A stretch of 29,949 nucleotides of DNA from Phenylobacterium aquaticum (GCF_947378715.1 NZ_CANCLE010000031.1:1-29949), one strand, 5' to 3'; shown: positions 1-8,116, counted from the stretch's first letter. Numbers and translations are program-made. The notes: generated by a model from the letters alone, not told the origin.

Positions 1-1116
1 GGGGCCGGTCTTGAATTCGACATCGCGCAGCAGTTGGCGCGCCTCATGGCCCTCGGGGTCATAGGCCTGGACCGTGGCGCCCTGGGCGATCAGGGCCGGC
101 ACGATTTCCAGCGACGGCGCGTCGCGCATGTCGTCGGTGTTGGGCTTGAAGGTCAGGCCGAGGATGCCGATCCGCTTGCCTTTGACGCTGCCGCCCAGCG
201 CCTTGACGATCTTGTCGGCCATCGACTTCTTGCGCGCGTCGTTGACTGCGACCGTGGTCTCCACCAGCCGGATCGGCGCTCCGGCGGCGGCGGCCGTGCG
301 CACCAGCGCCAGGGTGTCTTTCGGGAAGCAGGAGCCGCCGTAGCCGGGGCCGGCGTGCAGGAACTTGCCGCCGATCCGCTTGTCCAGGCCGATGCCCTTG
401 GCCACTTGCTGCACATCGGCGCCGACGGCTTCGCAGAGATCGGCCATCTCGTTGATGAAGGTGATCTTCAGGGCCAGGAACGCATTGGCCGCATATTTGA
501 TCAGCTCGCTGGTCCGCCGGCCGGTGAAGACGATCGGGGTCTCGTTGAGGAACAGCGGCCGATAGAGCTCGGCCATCACCGGCCGGGCGCGCTCGTCCTC
601 CAGACCCACCACCACGCGGTCGGGGTGCTTGAAGTCCTCGATCGCCGCGCCCTCGCGCAGGAACTCCGGATTGGAGACCACGGCGAACTGCGCGTCCGGC
701 CGCTTGGCTTTGATGATCTTCTCGATCTCGTCGCCCGTGCCGACCGGCACGGTCGACTTGGTGACGATCACCGTGAAGCCATCGATCAGGCCGGCGATCT
801 CCTCGGCGGCGGCATAGACATAGGACAGGTCGGCATGGCCGTCGCCGCGCCGCGACGGCGTGCCCACCGCGATGAACACCGCGTCAGCGCTCTTCACCGC
901 CTCGGCCGCCTCGATGGTGAAACTCAGGCGTCCGGCCTTGACGTTCTGCGCCACCAACAGCTCAAGCCCCGGTTCGAAGATCGGAATGCCGCCAGCGTTC
1001 AGGCGCGCGATCTTCGACGGGTCCTTGTCGATACAGACCACGTCATGGCCGAAGTCGGCGAAACAGGCCCCGCTCACCAGACCCACATAGCCTGTGCCGA
1101 TCATCGCAACGCGCAT
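1..1116 (-). CDS. ugd: UDP-glucose 6-dehydrogenase, C-terminus cut by window edge
   Basis: Oxidises UDP-glucose to UDP-glucuronate with two NAD+, supplying uronic acid for surface polysaccharide in the cytoplasm. The reading frame from ATG at 1116 is open to base 1 (372 codons), so about 60 C-terminal residues of the usual ~435 are missing. The N-terminus has a Rossmann dinucleotide loop (MRVAMIGTGYVGLVSG); further on come VGTPSRRGDG, STVPVGTG, SNPEFLREG and the catalytic-cysteine segment GPGYGGSCFPKD, then the C-terminal GLTFKPNTDDMRDAPS, all classic for this family. It lies 73 bases downstream of the phosphohexomutase on the same strand, a sensible pairing because that enzyme feeds sugar phosphates towards UDP-sugars. 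Identification is firm; which polymer it serves is not visible. Confidence 0.96.
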   Translation of the reverse strand, partial: MRVAMIGTGYVGLVSGACFADFGHDVVCIDKDPSKIARLNAGGIPIFEPGLELLVAQNVKAGRLSFTIEAAEAVKSADAVFIAVGTPSRRGDGHADLSYVYAAAEEIAGLIDGFTVIVTKSTVPVGTGDEIEKIIKAKRPDAQFAVVSNPEFLREGAAIEDFKHPDRVVVGLEDERARPVMAELYRPLFLNETPIVFTGRRTSELIKYAANAFLALKITFINEMADLCEAVGADVQQVAKGIGLDKRIGGKFLHAGPGYGGSCFPKDTLALVRTAAAAGAPIRLVETTVAVNDARKKSMADKIVKALGGSVKGKRIGILGLTFKPNTDDMRDAPSLEIVPALIAQGATVQAYDPEGHEARQLLRDVEFKTGP

Positions 1117-1189
1117 GGTCTCATCCTGTGCGGAGACAGTAGGTCAGGCGGGCATATAGCGAGGAGATGTGAGTCTTGCGACCCGACCC

Positions 1190-2692
1190 TCAGATTTCCT
1201 GATTGTAGGCGCCGACCTGCGGGCGCTTGCCCAGGCGCGGCTTCACTTCCTCGCGGAACAGGGCGCGCATGTCGGCCTCGGACTGCGAGCTTTCCACCAC
1301 CACCACGATCTCGGGCTTGTTGGAGGAGGCGCGGACCAGCACCCAGGAGCCGTCCTCCAACGCCACGCGGACGCCGTTGACGGTGATGACCTCAAGGATC
1401 TTGCGGCCCAGGATCGTGCCGCCGGCGGCGGCCAGCGCCGTATATTCGGCGACCACGTCCTCGACCACGCCGTACTTCACCTCGTCCGGGCAATGGGGGG
1501 ACATGGTCAGCGAGGTATAGGCGATCGGCAGGGCTTTCTTGAGATCCGAAAGCTTCTTGTCGGGATTGCGATCCATCATGGCCAGGATCGCCGCCGCCGC
1601 CGTCAGGCCGCAGTCATAGCCGTAGCCCAGCGGGGAATTGAAGAAGAAATGGCCGGACTTCTCGAAGCCGGCCAGGGCGCCGAGCTCGGCGGTCTTGCGC
1701 TTGATGTAGCTGTGGCCGGTCTTCCAATAGACGGTGGTCGCGCCATTGGCCTTCAGGATCGGGTCGGTGGCGTAGAGGCCGGTCGACTTCACATCGACGA
1801 TGAAGGTGGCGTCCTTGTGCAGCTCCGACAGGTCGCGGGCCAGCATCAGGCCGATCTTGTCGGCGAAGATCTCCTCGCCCTCGTCATCGACCACGCCGCA
1901 GCGGTCGCCGTCGCCGTCGAAGCCCAGCGCCAGGTCGGCGCCGTGCTCACGAACGGCCTTGGCCATCTCGTGCAGCATCTCATGGTCTTCGGGGTTCGGA
2001 TTGTAGCGCGGGAAATTGTAGTCGAGCTTGCAGTCCATCTCGATGACCTCGGCCACGCCCATGCGGCGCAGGGCCTCGGGCGCGTAGTGCCCGGCCGTGC
2101 CGTTGCCGCAGGCGGCGATCACCCTCAGGGGCCGCTTCAGGCTGACCCGGGTGGCGACGTCGGCGATATAGCGTTCCGACACGCCCTCGATGTGGGCCAG
2201 GCTGCCGCCCGGCCGTTGCTTCCACTGGCCGCCGAGCACGATGTCCTTCAGCCGGCCCATCTCCACGGGTCCGAAGGTCAGGGGCTTCTGGGCGCCCATC
2301 TTCACCCCGGTCCAGCCGTTCTCGTTATGGCTGGCGGTGACCATGGCCACGCAGGGGGCGTCGAGGTCGAACTGGGCGAAATAGGCGACCGGCGACAGGG
2401 CCAGGCCGATGTCCAGCACCTCGCAGCCGGCGGCCACCAGGCCGATGGTCAGGGCCTGCTTGATGGACATGGAATAGGAGCGATAGTCGTGGCCGACCAC
2501 GATGCGCTTCTGGCCCAGCTCGTGGATATAGGTCCCCAGGCCAAGGCCGAGGGCCTCGATGCCCAGCAGGTTGATCTCGGGGCCGAACAACCACCGCGCG
2601 TCGTATTCCCGGAACCCGGTCGCCTTCACCAGCGGAAAGCTTTCGAACTCGGCGGTGTTCGGGATGAGATCGCTGCGCGGGATGGGAAGCAT
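1190..2692 (-). CDS. Phosphomannomutase/phosphoglucomutase
   Basis: Alpha-D-phosphohexomutase of 500 residues that interconverts hexose 6- and 1-phosphates for nucleotide-sugar synthesis. Visible signatures in order: the phosphoserine loop TASHNENGWTGVK with Ser121, the Mg-binding loop DGDGDR at 259-264, the sugar-binding loop EKSGH at 344-348 and the phosphate-binding loop RASSNKPE at 454-461. Length and domain order match the bacterial PMM/PGM (AlgC/ManB-like) group. ATG at 2692 is preceded by GGAG at a normal distance. The neighbouring UDP-glucose dehydrogenase and KdsD suggest exopolysaccharide or LPS precursor supply. Whether mannose or glucose is preferred cannot be told from sequence, so I give no symbol. 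Confidence 0.95.
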   Translation of the reverse strand: MLPIPRSDLIPNTAEFESFPLVKATGFREYDARWLFGPEINLLGIEALGLGLGTYIHELGQKRIVVGHDYRSYSMSIKQALTIGLVAAGCEVLDIGLALSPVAYFAQFDLDAPCVAMVTASHNENGWTGVKMGAQKPLTFGPVEMGRLKDIVLGGQWKQRPGGSLAHIEGVSERYIADVATRVSLKRPLRVIAACGNGTAGHYAPEALRRMGVAEVIEMDCKLDYNFPRYNPNPEDHEMLHEMAKAVREHGADLALGFDGDGDRCGVVDDEGEEIFADKIGLMLARDLSELHKDATFIVDVKSTGLYATDPILKANGATTVYWKTGHSYIKRKTAELGALAGFEKSGHFFFNSPLGYGYDCGLTAAAAILAMMDRNPDKKLSDLKKALPIAYTSLTMSPHCPDEVKYGVVEDVVAEYTALAAAGGTILGRKILEVITVNGVRVALEDGSWVLVRASSNKPEIVVVVESSQSEADMRALFREEVKPRLGKRPQVGAYNQEI

Positions 2693-2738
2693 TGGAACTC
2701 CGTCGGTGAGGTTCGGCTGGCTGTCTTAATGGTCGTGC

Positions 2739-2750
2739 GGTCTTAAGACC
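2739..2750. promoter_or_regulatory. Perfect 12-bp palindrome upstream of the phosphohexomutase
   Basis: GGTCTTAAGACC is a perfect inverted repeat about 50 bases before the ATG of the phosphohexomutase, in the short gap after kdsD. GTCTTAA also occurs at 2723-2729, 17 bases from the copy inside the palindrome. This could be a transcription-factor site or part of a promoter; no factor is assignable. Confidence 0.3.
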
Positions 2751-2790
2751 ATCCGAACGCCCGCCATATTCTTCACGACCGTGACGATTT

Positions 2791-3756
2791 CTACATCACC
2801 CCGGCGCGCAGCAGGTCGTGAACGTGCAAAATGCCTACCGGTTCGCCGTCATCCACCACGAACAGAACCGTGACCGCCGGCGGGGGATCACTCATCAGGG
2901 CCAGGGCTTCCGAGGCCAGCATGCCGGGCGGCACGGTCTTCTTGGGGCCGGGCGTCATCACCTCGGCGGCGGTGCGGTCCATCAGGCCGTCGATGTGGCG
3001 ACGCAGGTCGCCGTCGGTGATCACCCCGCAGAGCCCGCCGTCCTCGCCGCGCACCCCGACGACGCCCCAGCGCTTCTCGGTCATGACCAGCAGGGCCTCG
3101 GACATCGGCGCGTCGCGACCCACCAGGGGAAGTTCGCCTTCGCCATGCATCATGTCGCGCACGGTGCGCAGCATGGCGCCCAGCTTGCCGCCGGGATGAA
3201 AGGTCTTGAAGTCGCGGGCGGTGAAGCCGCGTCGCTCCAGCAGGGCCACGGCCAGGGCGTCGCCCAGCGCGATCTGCAGGGTGGTGGAGGTGGTCGGGGC
3301 CTTGACCTCGGCGGTGGCCTCCGCGGCGTCGGCCAGCTGCAGCACCACGTCGGCGGCGCGGCCCAAGGCGCTGTCGCGGGCGGCGGTCAGGGCGATCAGC
3401 GGCACATGGAAGCGCTTGGAGTGAGCCAGGACATCGGCCAGCTCCTGGTTCTCGCCGGACTTGGACAGACACAGCACCACGTCGCCCTCGGTGATCATGC
3501 CGAGGTCGCCATGGCTGGCCTCATTGGCGTGGACGAAGAAGGCCGGGGCGCCGGTGGAGGCGAAGGTGGCGGCGATCTTGCGGCCGACATGGCCCGACTT
3601 GCCGATGCCGGTGCAGATGATCCGGCCCTTGACGGCATGCAATATGTCCACCGCCCGGACGAAGTCGTCGCCCAGGGTCTGGGCCTGCAGGCGCAGGGCG
3701 TCGGCCTCGGCGTTCAGGACGCGGCGGCCGACGGAGATCGCGTCGAAATCAGACAT
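2791..3756 (-). CDS. kdsD: Arabinose-5-phosphate isomerase (KpsF/GutQ family)
   Basis: Converts ribulose 5-phosphate to arabinose 5-phosphate, the first step towards Kdo of lipopolysaccharide. The 321-residue product has an N-terminal SIS domain (about residues 36-170, with GIGKSGHVGRKIAATFASTG and LSKSGEN) and two CBS domains (about 200-260, ending GVITDGDLRRH, and 268-320, ending GILHVHDLLRAGVM). This SIS-CBS-CBS order and length are typical of KdsD/KpsF. The gene lies 25 bases downstream of a small membrane-protein gene, so the two are probably cotranscribed, and 98 bases upstream of the phosphohexomutase. Which paralogue type (KdsD, KpsF or GutQ) cannot be separated here; KdsD is the default in a Gram-negative with one copy. 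Confidence 0.95.
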   Translation of the reverse strand: MSDFDAISVGRRVLNAEADALRLQAQTLGDDFVRAVDILHAVKGRIICTGIGKSGHVGRKIAATFASTGAPAFFVHANEASHGDLGMITEGDVVLCLSKSGENQELADVLAHSKRFHVPLIALTAARDSALGRAADVVLQLADAAEATAEVKAPTTSTTLQIALGDALAVALLERRGFTARDFKTFHPGGKLGAMLRTVRDMMHGEGELPLVGRDAPMSEALLVMTEKRWGVVGVRGEDGGLCGVITDGDLRRHIDGLMDRTAAEVMTPGPKKTVPPGMLASEALALMSDPPPAVTVLFVVDDGEPVGILHVHDLLRAGVM

Positions 3757-3781
3757 CAGGCCTCGCGGACCGCTGGGCGGC

Positions 3782-4027
3782 TCATTGGGTGGGGGCGATC
3801 GCCTGGCTCTGCAGGTCCGACACCGCCTGGCGGGCGTGGGCGATGCGGCGGTTGGAGGCGTCAGCCTCGCGCTTCATCGCCGCCTTCATGGCCGGGGTCT
3901 GCTGCAGGGGCGTGTGGCCAAAGGGGGCGGGCGAACGATCGCCAAGGCCTTGGGGCCAGACCATGGCCAGCGCCACCATCAGGGCGGCGACGACAGCGAG
4001 GGCGGGCAGGATCAGACGGTCGGACAT
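3782..4027 (-). CDS. Small single-pass membrane protein, function unknown
   Basis: An 81-residue protein starting at ATG 4027 (MSDRLILPALAVVAAL). Residues 5-24 form one hydrophobic segment, followed by a short Pro/Gln region and a charged helical stretch with many Ala, Lys and Arg (about 46-75), so it is probably anchored in the inner membrane or exported with an uncleaved signal. I do not recognise the family. A longer reading frame in phase continues upstream to 4681, but that part is antisense to gpmA and lacks a protein-like composition; the ATG at 4027 is therefore preferred. It is 25 bases upstream of kdsD on the same strand, which suggests a shared transcript. Confidence 0.7.
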   Translation of the reverse strand: MSDRLILPALAVVAALMVALAMVWPQGLGDRSPAPFGHTPLQQTPAMKAAMKREADASNRRIAHARQAVSDLQSQAIAPTQ

Positions 4028-4144
4028 GCTGGTCGGGATATAGCCGCCGGGACGCGCCGGCGCCAGTCGCCGCCGCGCCTCAACCTTGACGCCCGCGCCC
4101 CCGGGCCCTAGCCCAAGCCTTTCCCGAATGAGGAGACCTCCCGC

Positions 4145-4852
4145 GTGCCGACCCTGATCCTGCTGCGCCACGGCCAGAGCCGCTGGAACCTGGAAGACCG
4201 CTTCACGGGCTGGGTCGACGTGGACCTGACGGCGGAGGGCGAGGCCCAGGCGCGCCTGGGCGGCGAGCTGATCAAGGCGGCGGGACTGCAGATCGACCGC
4301 GCCTTCACCTCGGTGCTGACGCGGGCCATCCGCACCTGCTGGCTGGCGCTTACCGCCGCTGACCAGGTGTTCATTCCCGAGACCAAGGACTGGCGCCTGA
4401 ACGAGCGCCACTATGGCGGCCTGACCGGCCTCAACAAGACCGACACGGCGGCCCGGCACGGCGCCGACCAGGTCAAGATCTGGCGCCGTTCCTATGACGT
4501 GCCGCCGCCGCCGCTGGAGGCCGGCGGTGAGTTCGACTTCGCCAAGGACCGCCGCTATGCGGGCGCCGTGCTGCCCAATACCGAGAGCCTGAAGACCACC
4601 CTGGAACGGGTGCAGCCCTATTGGGAGGCCGCGATCGCCCCGCACCTGGCGGCGGGCGAGACCCTGCTGGTCGCCGCCCACGGCAATTCCCTGCGCGCCA
4701 TCGTCAAGCTTTTGTGGAACCTGTCCAGCGAGGCGATCATCGACATCGAGATCCCCACCGGCAATCCGCTGGTGATCGAGCTGGACGCGGCGCTGAAGCC
4801 AAGCTCGGCCCGCTATCTCGACGCGGGCCGCGCCCAGGCCCTGCCGGCCTGA
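4145..4852 (+). CDS. gpmA: 2,3-bisphosphoglycerate-dependent phosphoglycerate mutase
   Basis: Glycolytic and gluconeogenic enzyme interconverting 3- and 2-phosphoglycerate. The 235-residue product starts at GTG 4145, preceded by the Shine-Dalgarno-like GAGGAG about ten bases upstream. The phosphohistidine motif LLRHGQSRWN (His9), FTGWVDVDLT, the conserved RLNERHYGGLTGLNK and the second catalytic histidine in AAHGNSLRAIVK are all present, as is the C-terminal EIPTGNPLVIEL. It is slightly shorter than the E. coli enzyme (250). Its TGA stop overlaps the ATG of the next gene by one base (TGATG), so the deaminase downstream is translationally coupled to it. Confidence 0.97.
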   Translation: MPTLILLRHGQSRWNLEDRFTGWVDVDLTAEGEAQARLGGELIKAAGLQIDRAFTSVLTRAIRTCWLALTAADQVFIPETKDWRLNERHYGGLTGLNKTDTAARHGADQVKIWRRSYDVPPPPLEAGGEFDFAKDRRYAGAVLPNTESLKTTLERVQPYWEAAIAPHLAAGETLLVAAHGNSLRAIVKLLWNLSSEAIIDIEIPTGNPLVIELDAALKPSSARYLDAGRAQALPA

Positions 4853-5292
4853 TGGCCGCCACCGATCAGGACCATATGCGCCGGGCCATCGCCCTGGCGC
4901 GGGGTCAGGTCGGTCTGACCGGTGACAATCCGGCCGTGGGCTGCGTGATCGTGGCGGGCGACGCCGTGGTGGGCGAGGGCGTCACCCAGGCCGGGGGGCG
5001 ACCCCATGCCGAGGAGATGGCCCTGGCCCAGGCGGGCGATCGGGCCCGGGGCGCCGTGGCCTATCTGACACTTGAACCCTGCGGTGCGCGGTCCTCCGGC
5101 GCCGCCTCCTGCGCCGAGCGACTGGCCGAGGCCGGGCTCCGGCGGGTGGTCGTCGCCTGCGAGGATTCCTCGGTCTTCGCCGCCGGCCAGGGGGCCGAAC
5201 GCTTACAGGGCAAGGGCGTCGTGGTGGAGCTTGGTCTGCTGGCCCCCGAGGCGGCCGCCCTGATCGCCGCCTATCGCCCCGTTAAGGGTTAG
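4852..5292 (+). CDS. Stand-alone RibD-type cytidine/deoxycytidylate deaminase domain protein
   Basis: A 146-residue zinc deaminase of the riboflavin-specific (RibD N-domain) branch. The zinc site is visible: PHAE (His52, Glu54) and EPCGARSSGAASC (Cys77, Cys87), with the RibD-like GDNPAVGCVIV near residue 24 and ALARGQVGLTG before it. RibD is usually about 360 residues with a C-terminal NADPH reductase; that half is absent, because the frame ends at a stop and noncoding sequence follows. The ATG at 4852 overlaps the stop of gpmA. It may perform the deamination step of riboflavin synthesis, or act on another aminopyrimidine or nucleoside. The main riboflavin genes are not in this window, so this is probably a second, specialised copy. 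Confidence 0.8.
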   Translation: MAATDQDHMRRAIALARGQVGLTGDNPAVGCVIVAGDAVVGEGVTQAGGRPHAEEMALAQAGDRARGAVAYLTLEPCGARSSGAASCAERLAEAGLRRVVVACEDSSVFAAGQGAERLQGKGVVVELGLLAPEAAALIAAYRPVKG

Positions 5293-5385
5293 CGAATATT
5301 CATTGTAATTCGGCTAAGTCACGGAAACTACGCGTTAATTGCATTAGCCTAGGGTGCTGATCAGTAACCTCCGGGGCCAGTCTCC
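5293..5385 (+). promoter_or_regulatory. AT-richer leader, likely promoter of the pentapeptide gene pair
   Basis: This 93-base gap is markedly richer in A/T than the surrounding coding DNA (for example GAATATTC and CGTTAATTGCATTAGCC), which is where a promoter for the plus-strand pentapeptide genes would be expected. I could not assign -35 and -10 elements with confidence. Confidence 0.35.
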
Positions 5386-6648
5386 ATGGCGCTTCTCGCG
5401 ACCACCACCGCCGTCGATCTCCGTCGGATCGAGCAGCCTGAACTGGACGCCATCTGCGTCCGTCACGACCGGCTTTGGAGCTCAAAGCCCGGCGGCGCCC
5501 GGGCGGTCTTCGCTTGGCTGGATCTCAGCGGCCTCGACCTGCGCGGCAAGAACCTCTGCGACGCCGATTTCACCGGGGCGGTGATGGCCGGCTGCCAGAT
5601 GCAGGGCGCGCGCCTGGACCAGGCCAGCATGTTCGGCGCCGATCTGCAGAACGCGGACCTGACCGAGGCCTCGCTGCGTCGGGCCGACCTGCGCGGCGCC
5701 TGCCTGCGCAACGCCAATCTGTCCGGCGTCGACATGTTCGAGGCCGACCTGCGCGAGGGCTCCATCGCGGTGGGCGATCGCGACAAGGGCCTGAGGGTCA
5801 TGGAGCACATCAACCGGGTCGGCGAGGTGCAGGGCGCGATCCTGGCCGGGGCCAATCTCGAGCGGTCGCGGATGTCGGGCGTGATGGCGGTTCGCGCCGA
5901 TTTCACCGACGCCAACATGAAGGACGCCAAGCTCGTTCGCGCCAATCTCAAGCAGTGCACCATGACCGGGGCGAACCTGGCCGGGGCTGACCTGTCGGGC
6001 GCCGACCTCGCCGGGGCGGACCTGCGCGACTGCATACTGGTGGGCGCCAAGACCCTGGCCTGGAACGTCAGCCGGGCCGACATGCGCGGCGCCCTCACCG
6101 ACGATCCGATCGGCAAGGCGGTCTCCGACCTGCCCTATGAGACCATGATCCGCGATCATGCCCGCTGGTGCGAGACCGGCGGGGCGGAGGGCAGCCCCAG
6201 CGTGTTCGACAACGCCGACCTGCGGGCGCTGGAAAGCGTGCGCGGCTTCAACCTCACCGCCTTGTCCGCCAAGGGGGCGATCTTCTACGGCCTCGACATG
6301 GAGGGGGTGCAGCTGCAGGGCGCGCATCTGGAGGGCGCGGACCTGCGCTCCTGCAATCTGCGCCGGGCCGATCTGCGGGGCGCCAGGCTGGTGGACTGCA
6401 AACTGGCGGGGACCGACCTGCGCGACGCCCAGATGGGGCCGCTGCTGCTGGGCGCCGCCCGCGTCCTGCCCTGCAACCTCACGGGCGCCGTCCTGAAGGG
6501 CGCCGACATGGCGCGCGCCGACATGCGCTATGTCATCCTGCGCGACGCCGACCTGTCGCGGGCCAACTTCACCAACGCCCAGCTGGCCCACGCCGATCTG
6601 ATCGGGGCGCAGAAGTGGGGCGCGAGGGGGCTGGGCGATACGCTGTGA
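5386..6648 (+). CDS. Pentapeptide-repeat protein, first of a tandem pair
   Basis: A 420-residue protein built from A(D/N)LxG pentapeptides, the fold that forms a right-handed quadrilateral beta helix. It has two modules. Module one: a lead-in around residues 25-45 (RHDRLWSSKPGGARAVF), repeats from about 45 to 125, a non-repeat loop at 125-148 (containing DRDKGL), and more repeats to about 235. Module two: a second lead-in around 256-275 (DHARWCETGGAEGSPSVF), then repeats from about 275 to 410, including LTALSAKGAI. There is no signal peptide or membrane segment, so it is probably cytosolic. Its neighbour at 6732 has the same architecture. The family includes DNA-gyrase-protecting Qnr/MfpA proteins, but most members have unknown roles and nothing here supports a gyrase link. 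Confidence 0.9.
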   Translation: MALLATTTAVDLRRIEQPELDAICVRHDRLWSSKPGGARAVFAWLDLSGLDLRGKNLCDADFTGAVMAGCQMQGARLDQASMFGADLQNADLTEASLRRADLRGACLRNANLSGVDMFEADLREGSIAVGDRDKGLRVMEHINRVGEVQGAILAGANLERSRMSGVMAVRADFTDANMKDAKLVRANLKQCTMTGANLAGADLSGADLAGADLRDCILVGAKTLAWNVSRADMRGALTDDPIGKAVSDLPYETMIRDHARWCETGGAEGSPSVFDNADLRALESVRGFNLTALSAKGAIFYGLDMEGVQLQGAHLEGADLRSCNLRRADLRGARLVDCKLAGTDLRDAQMGPLLLGAARVLPCNLTGAVLKGADMARADMRYVILRDADLSRANFTNAQLAHADLIGAQKWGARGLGDTL

Positions 6649-6731
6649 GGTGCGACAATTTAACGCTTCGGTCGTTCCTGGGGGGCTAGACAGTCCGTCT
6701 ACCCAGACCATACCGGGGGAATGACACCATC

Positions 6732-7997
6732 ATGTGCGCAGCTGCTTTGACCGGACGTCGGAAGCTCTCTGCGGGCGAGATCGAGATGATCGTGGCGGCT
6801 CACGAAAGGTTCGTGACCGGCCGGCCCGGCGGCAAGCGGGCGGTGCTGAAGTTCGTGGACCTCACCGGCGTCGATCTGTCCGGGCGCAATCTCTCCGACG
6901 CCGATCTCTCCGCCTCGATCCTCGACCGCGCCAAGCTGGCGGTGACCAATCTTGAGCGGGCCAATCTGTTTGGCTGCGACCTGCGCAAGGCCGACATGCG
7001 CGGCGCCCGCCTGGTCCGCGCCGATCTGCGCGGCGCCTGCCTGCAGGGCGCGAACCTGACCCAGGCCGACCTGACCCAGGCTGATTTCCGCATCGGCCAG
7101 ATCGCCATTCCGCATCCCAGCAAGGGCCTGTCCTCGGCCACCCATGAATCGCGCCATGGGCAGCTCGACAACGCCGTCCTCTGCGGCGCGACCTTTGACG
7201 GCTCGCAGCTCAACGACGCCTCGGCCTATGCCGCCGACTTCACCGACTGTTCCCTGAAGGGCGCCAAGATGACCGGCGCCAATCTGAAGGACGCCAAGAT
7301 GAGCGGCGCCATCCTCGACGGCGCGGACGTCTCCGGAACCAATCTTGAGGGCGCAGACCTGTCCTATGCGGCCATGAACGGCGTCGACATGGGCCGGGCC
7401 CGCACCTCGGCCTCGACCAAGCTGGGCGGATCGATCCGCGCGCCCAGCCCCGAGGCCATGGCCCGGGCGGCCGGTCTGCTCGCCCAGGCCCAGGGCAATC
7501 ACGCCTGGTGCAAGACCAGCGGCAAGGAAGGCCGCCCCGCCAATTTCGACCATCAGGACATGCGACCCCTGGGCGTTCAGCTGCGCGGCCTGCGGCTCAC
7601 CGCCCTCAGCGCCAAGGCGGCGATCATGGTCGGCATGGACCTGACCGGGGTGCATCTGCAGGGCGCCAATCTGGAAGGCGCGGACCTGCGCGGGGCCATA
7701 CTGCGCGATGCTGACCTACGCGGGGCGCGGCTGGCCGGGGCCAATCTGACCAAGGCCGATCTGCGGAACTGTGTCATCGCGCCCCTGCCGCTCGGCGGTT
7801 CGCGTGAGGCGCCGGGCTCGCTGGACCACGCCAGGGTGCGCTACGCCCAGGCCCAGGGCTCGGATCTGACCGGGGTGATCCTGGACGGCGCCGACGTGCG
7901 CGGCTGTGATTTCACCGGCGCCTGCCTGACCGGGGCCAGCGTCCACGAGACCGACTTCCAGGCCGCCGTCGGCCTCGACGCCGCCCGCGCCGCCTGA
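6732..7997 (+). CDS. Pentapeptide-repeat protein, second of a tandem pair
   Basis: A 421-residue paralogue of the preceding gene, separated from it by 83 bases. The two match along their length: lead-in AHERFVTGRPGGKRAVL (residues 23-39), repeats to about 120, a loop with the shared PSKGL (about 125-147), repeats to about 222, a second lead-in NHAWCKTSGKEGRPANF (256-272), the shared LTALSAKAAI (289-298), and a final repeat block to about 410. The C-terminal block is interrupted around 350-375 by a non-repeat segment. ATG 6732 follows a CGGGGGA box by about 11 bases; an out-of-frame nine-codon ORF begins at 6721. Tandem duplication with the architecture conserved suggests the two proteins work as a pair or a heterodimer, which is inference. 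Confidence 0.9.
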   Translation: MCAAALTGRRKLSAGEIEMIVAAHERFVTGRPGGKRAVLKFVDLTGVDLSGRNLSDADLSASILDRAKLAVTNLERANLFGCDLRKADMRGARLVRADLRGACLQGANLTQADLTQADFRIGQIAIPHPSKGLSSATHESRHGQLDNAVLCGATFDGSQLNDASAYAADFTDCSLKGAKMTGANLKDAKMSGAILDGADVSGTNLEGADLSYAAMNGVDMGRARTSASTKLGGSIRAPSPEAMARAAGLLAQAQGNHAWCKTSGKEGRPANFDHQDMRPLGVQLRGLRLTALSAKAAIMVGMDLTGVHLQGANLEGADLRGAILRDADLRGARLAGANLTKADLRNCVIAPLPLGGSREAPGSLDHARVRYAQAQGSDLTGVILDGADVRGCDFTGACLTGASVHETDFQAAVGLDAARAA

Positions 7998-8025
7998 GAC
8001 GGCCCCGAACCTTGGCCGCGAATAC

Positions 8026-8053
8026 AAAAAGGCGGCGCAGGACCTGCGCCGCC
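8026..8053 (-). terminator. Rho-independent terminator for the hsp20 transcript
   Basis: Arms GGCGGCGCAGG and CCTGCGCCGCC form an 11-bp stem at 8031-8053, flanked on the left by AAAAA at 8026-8030. Read on the minus strand this is a GC stem followed by TTTTT, the intrinsic terminator layout, about 90 bases beyond the hsp20 stop. The stem may also insulate the end of the plus-strand pentapeptide gene. Confidence 0.7.
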
Positions 8054-8085
8054 GAGAGGGACTTTGGGGGAAGAGATTCAGAGTT

Positions 8086-8116
8086 GGGCGGCGCGCGAGG
8101 GGATCACGCGCCGCCC
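8086..8116. repeat. Second GC hairpin between the pentapeptide gene and hsp20
   Basis: GGGCGGCGCG at 8086-8095 is the reverse complement of CGCGCCGCCC at 8107-8116, with an 11-base loop. It shares the GGCGGCGC core with the terminator stem at 8031-8053 but has no T tract. It probably acts as transcript-end structure between convergent genes. Confidence 0.5.

Noticed and set aside
34..1380. A 448-codon open frame on the plus strand
   Set aside because: It is antisense to the UDP-glucose dehydrogenase gene, is Gly/Arg/His-rich with no recognisable domain, and arises from GC-rich codon bias.
1169..2746. A 525-codon open frame on the plus strand
   Set aside because: Mirror of the phosphohexomutase gene; the minus strand carries all four family motifs.
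3782..4681. A 299-codon minus-strand frame containing the small membrane protein
   Set aside because: Its upstream two-thirds are antisense to gpmA; only the last 81 codons, from ATG 4027, look like a protein.
5482..6711. A 409-codon minus-strand frame antisense to the first pentapeptide gene
   Set aside because: Its regular VG.A.. pattern is simply the complement of the pentapeptide repeat DNA.
5500..7990. Short regular DNA repeats suggesting a CRISPR or satellite array
   Set aside because: The periodicity is 15 bases in frame and reflects pentapeptide codons (GCCGACCTG-like); there are no constant repeats with unique spacers.
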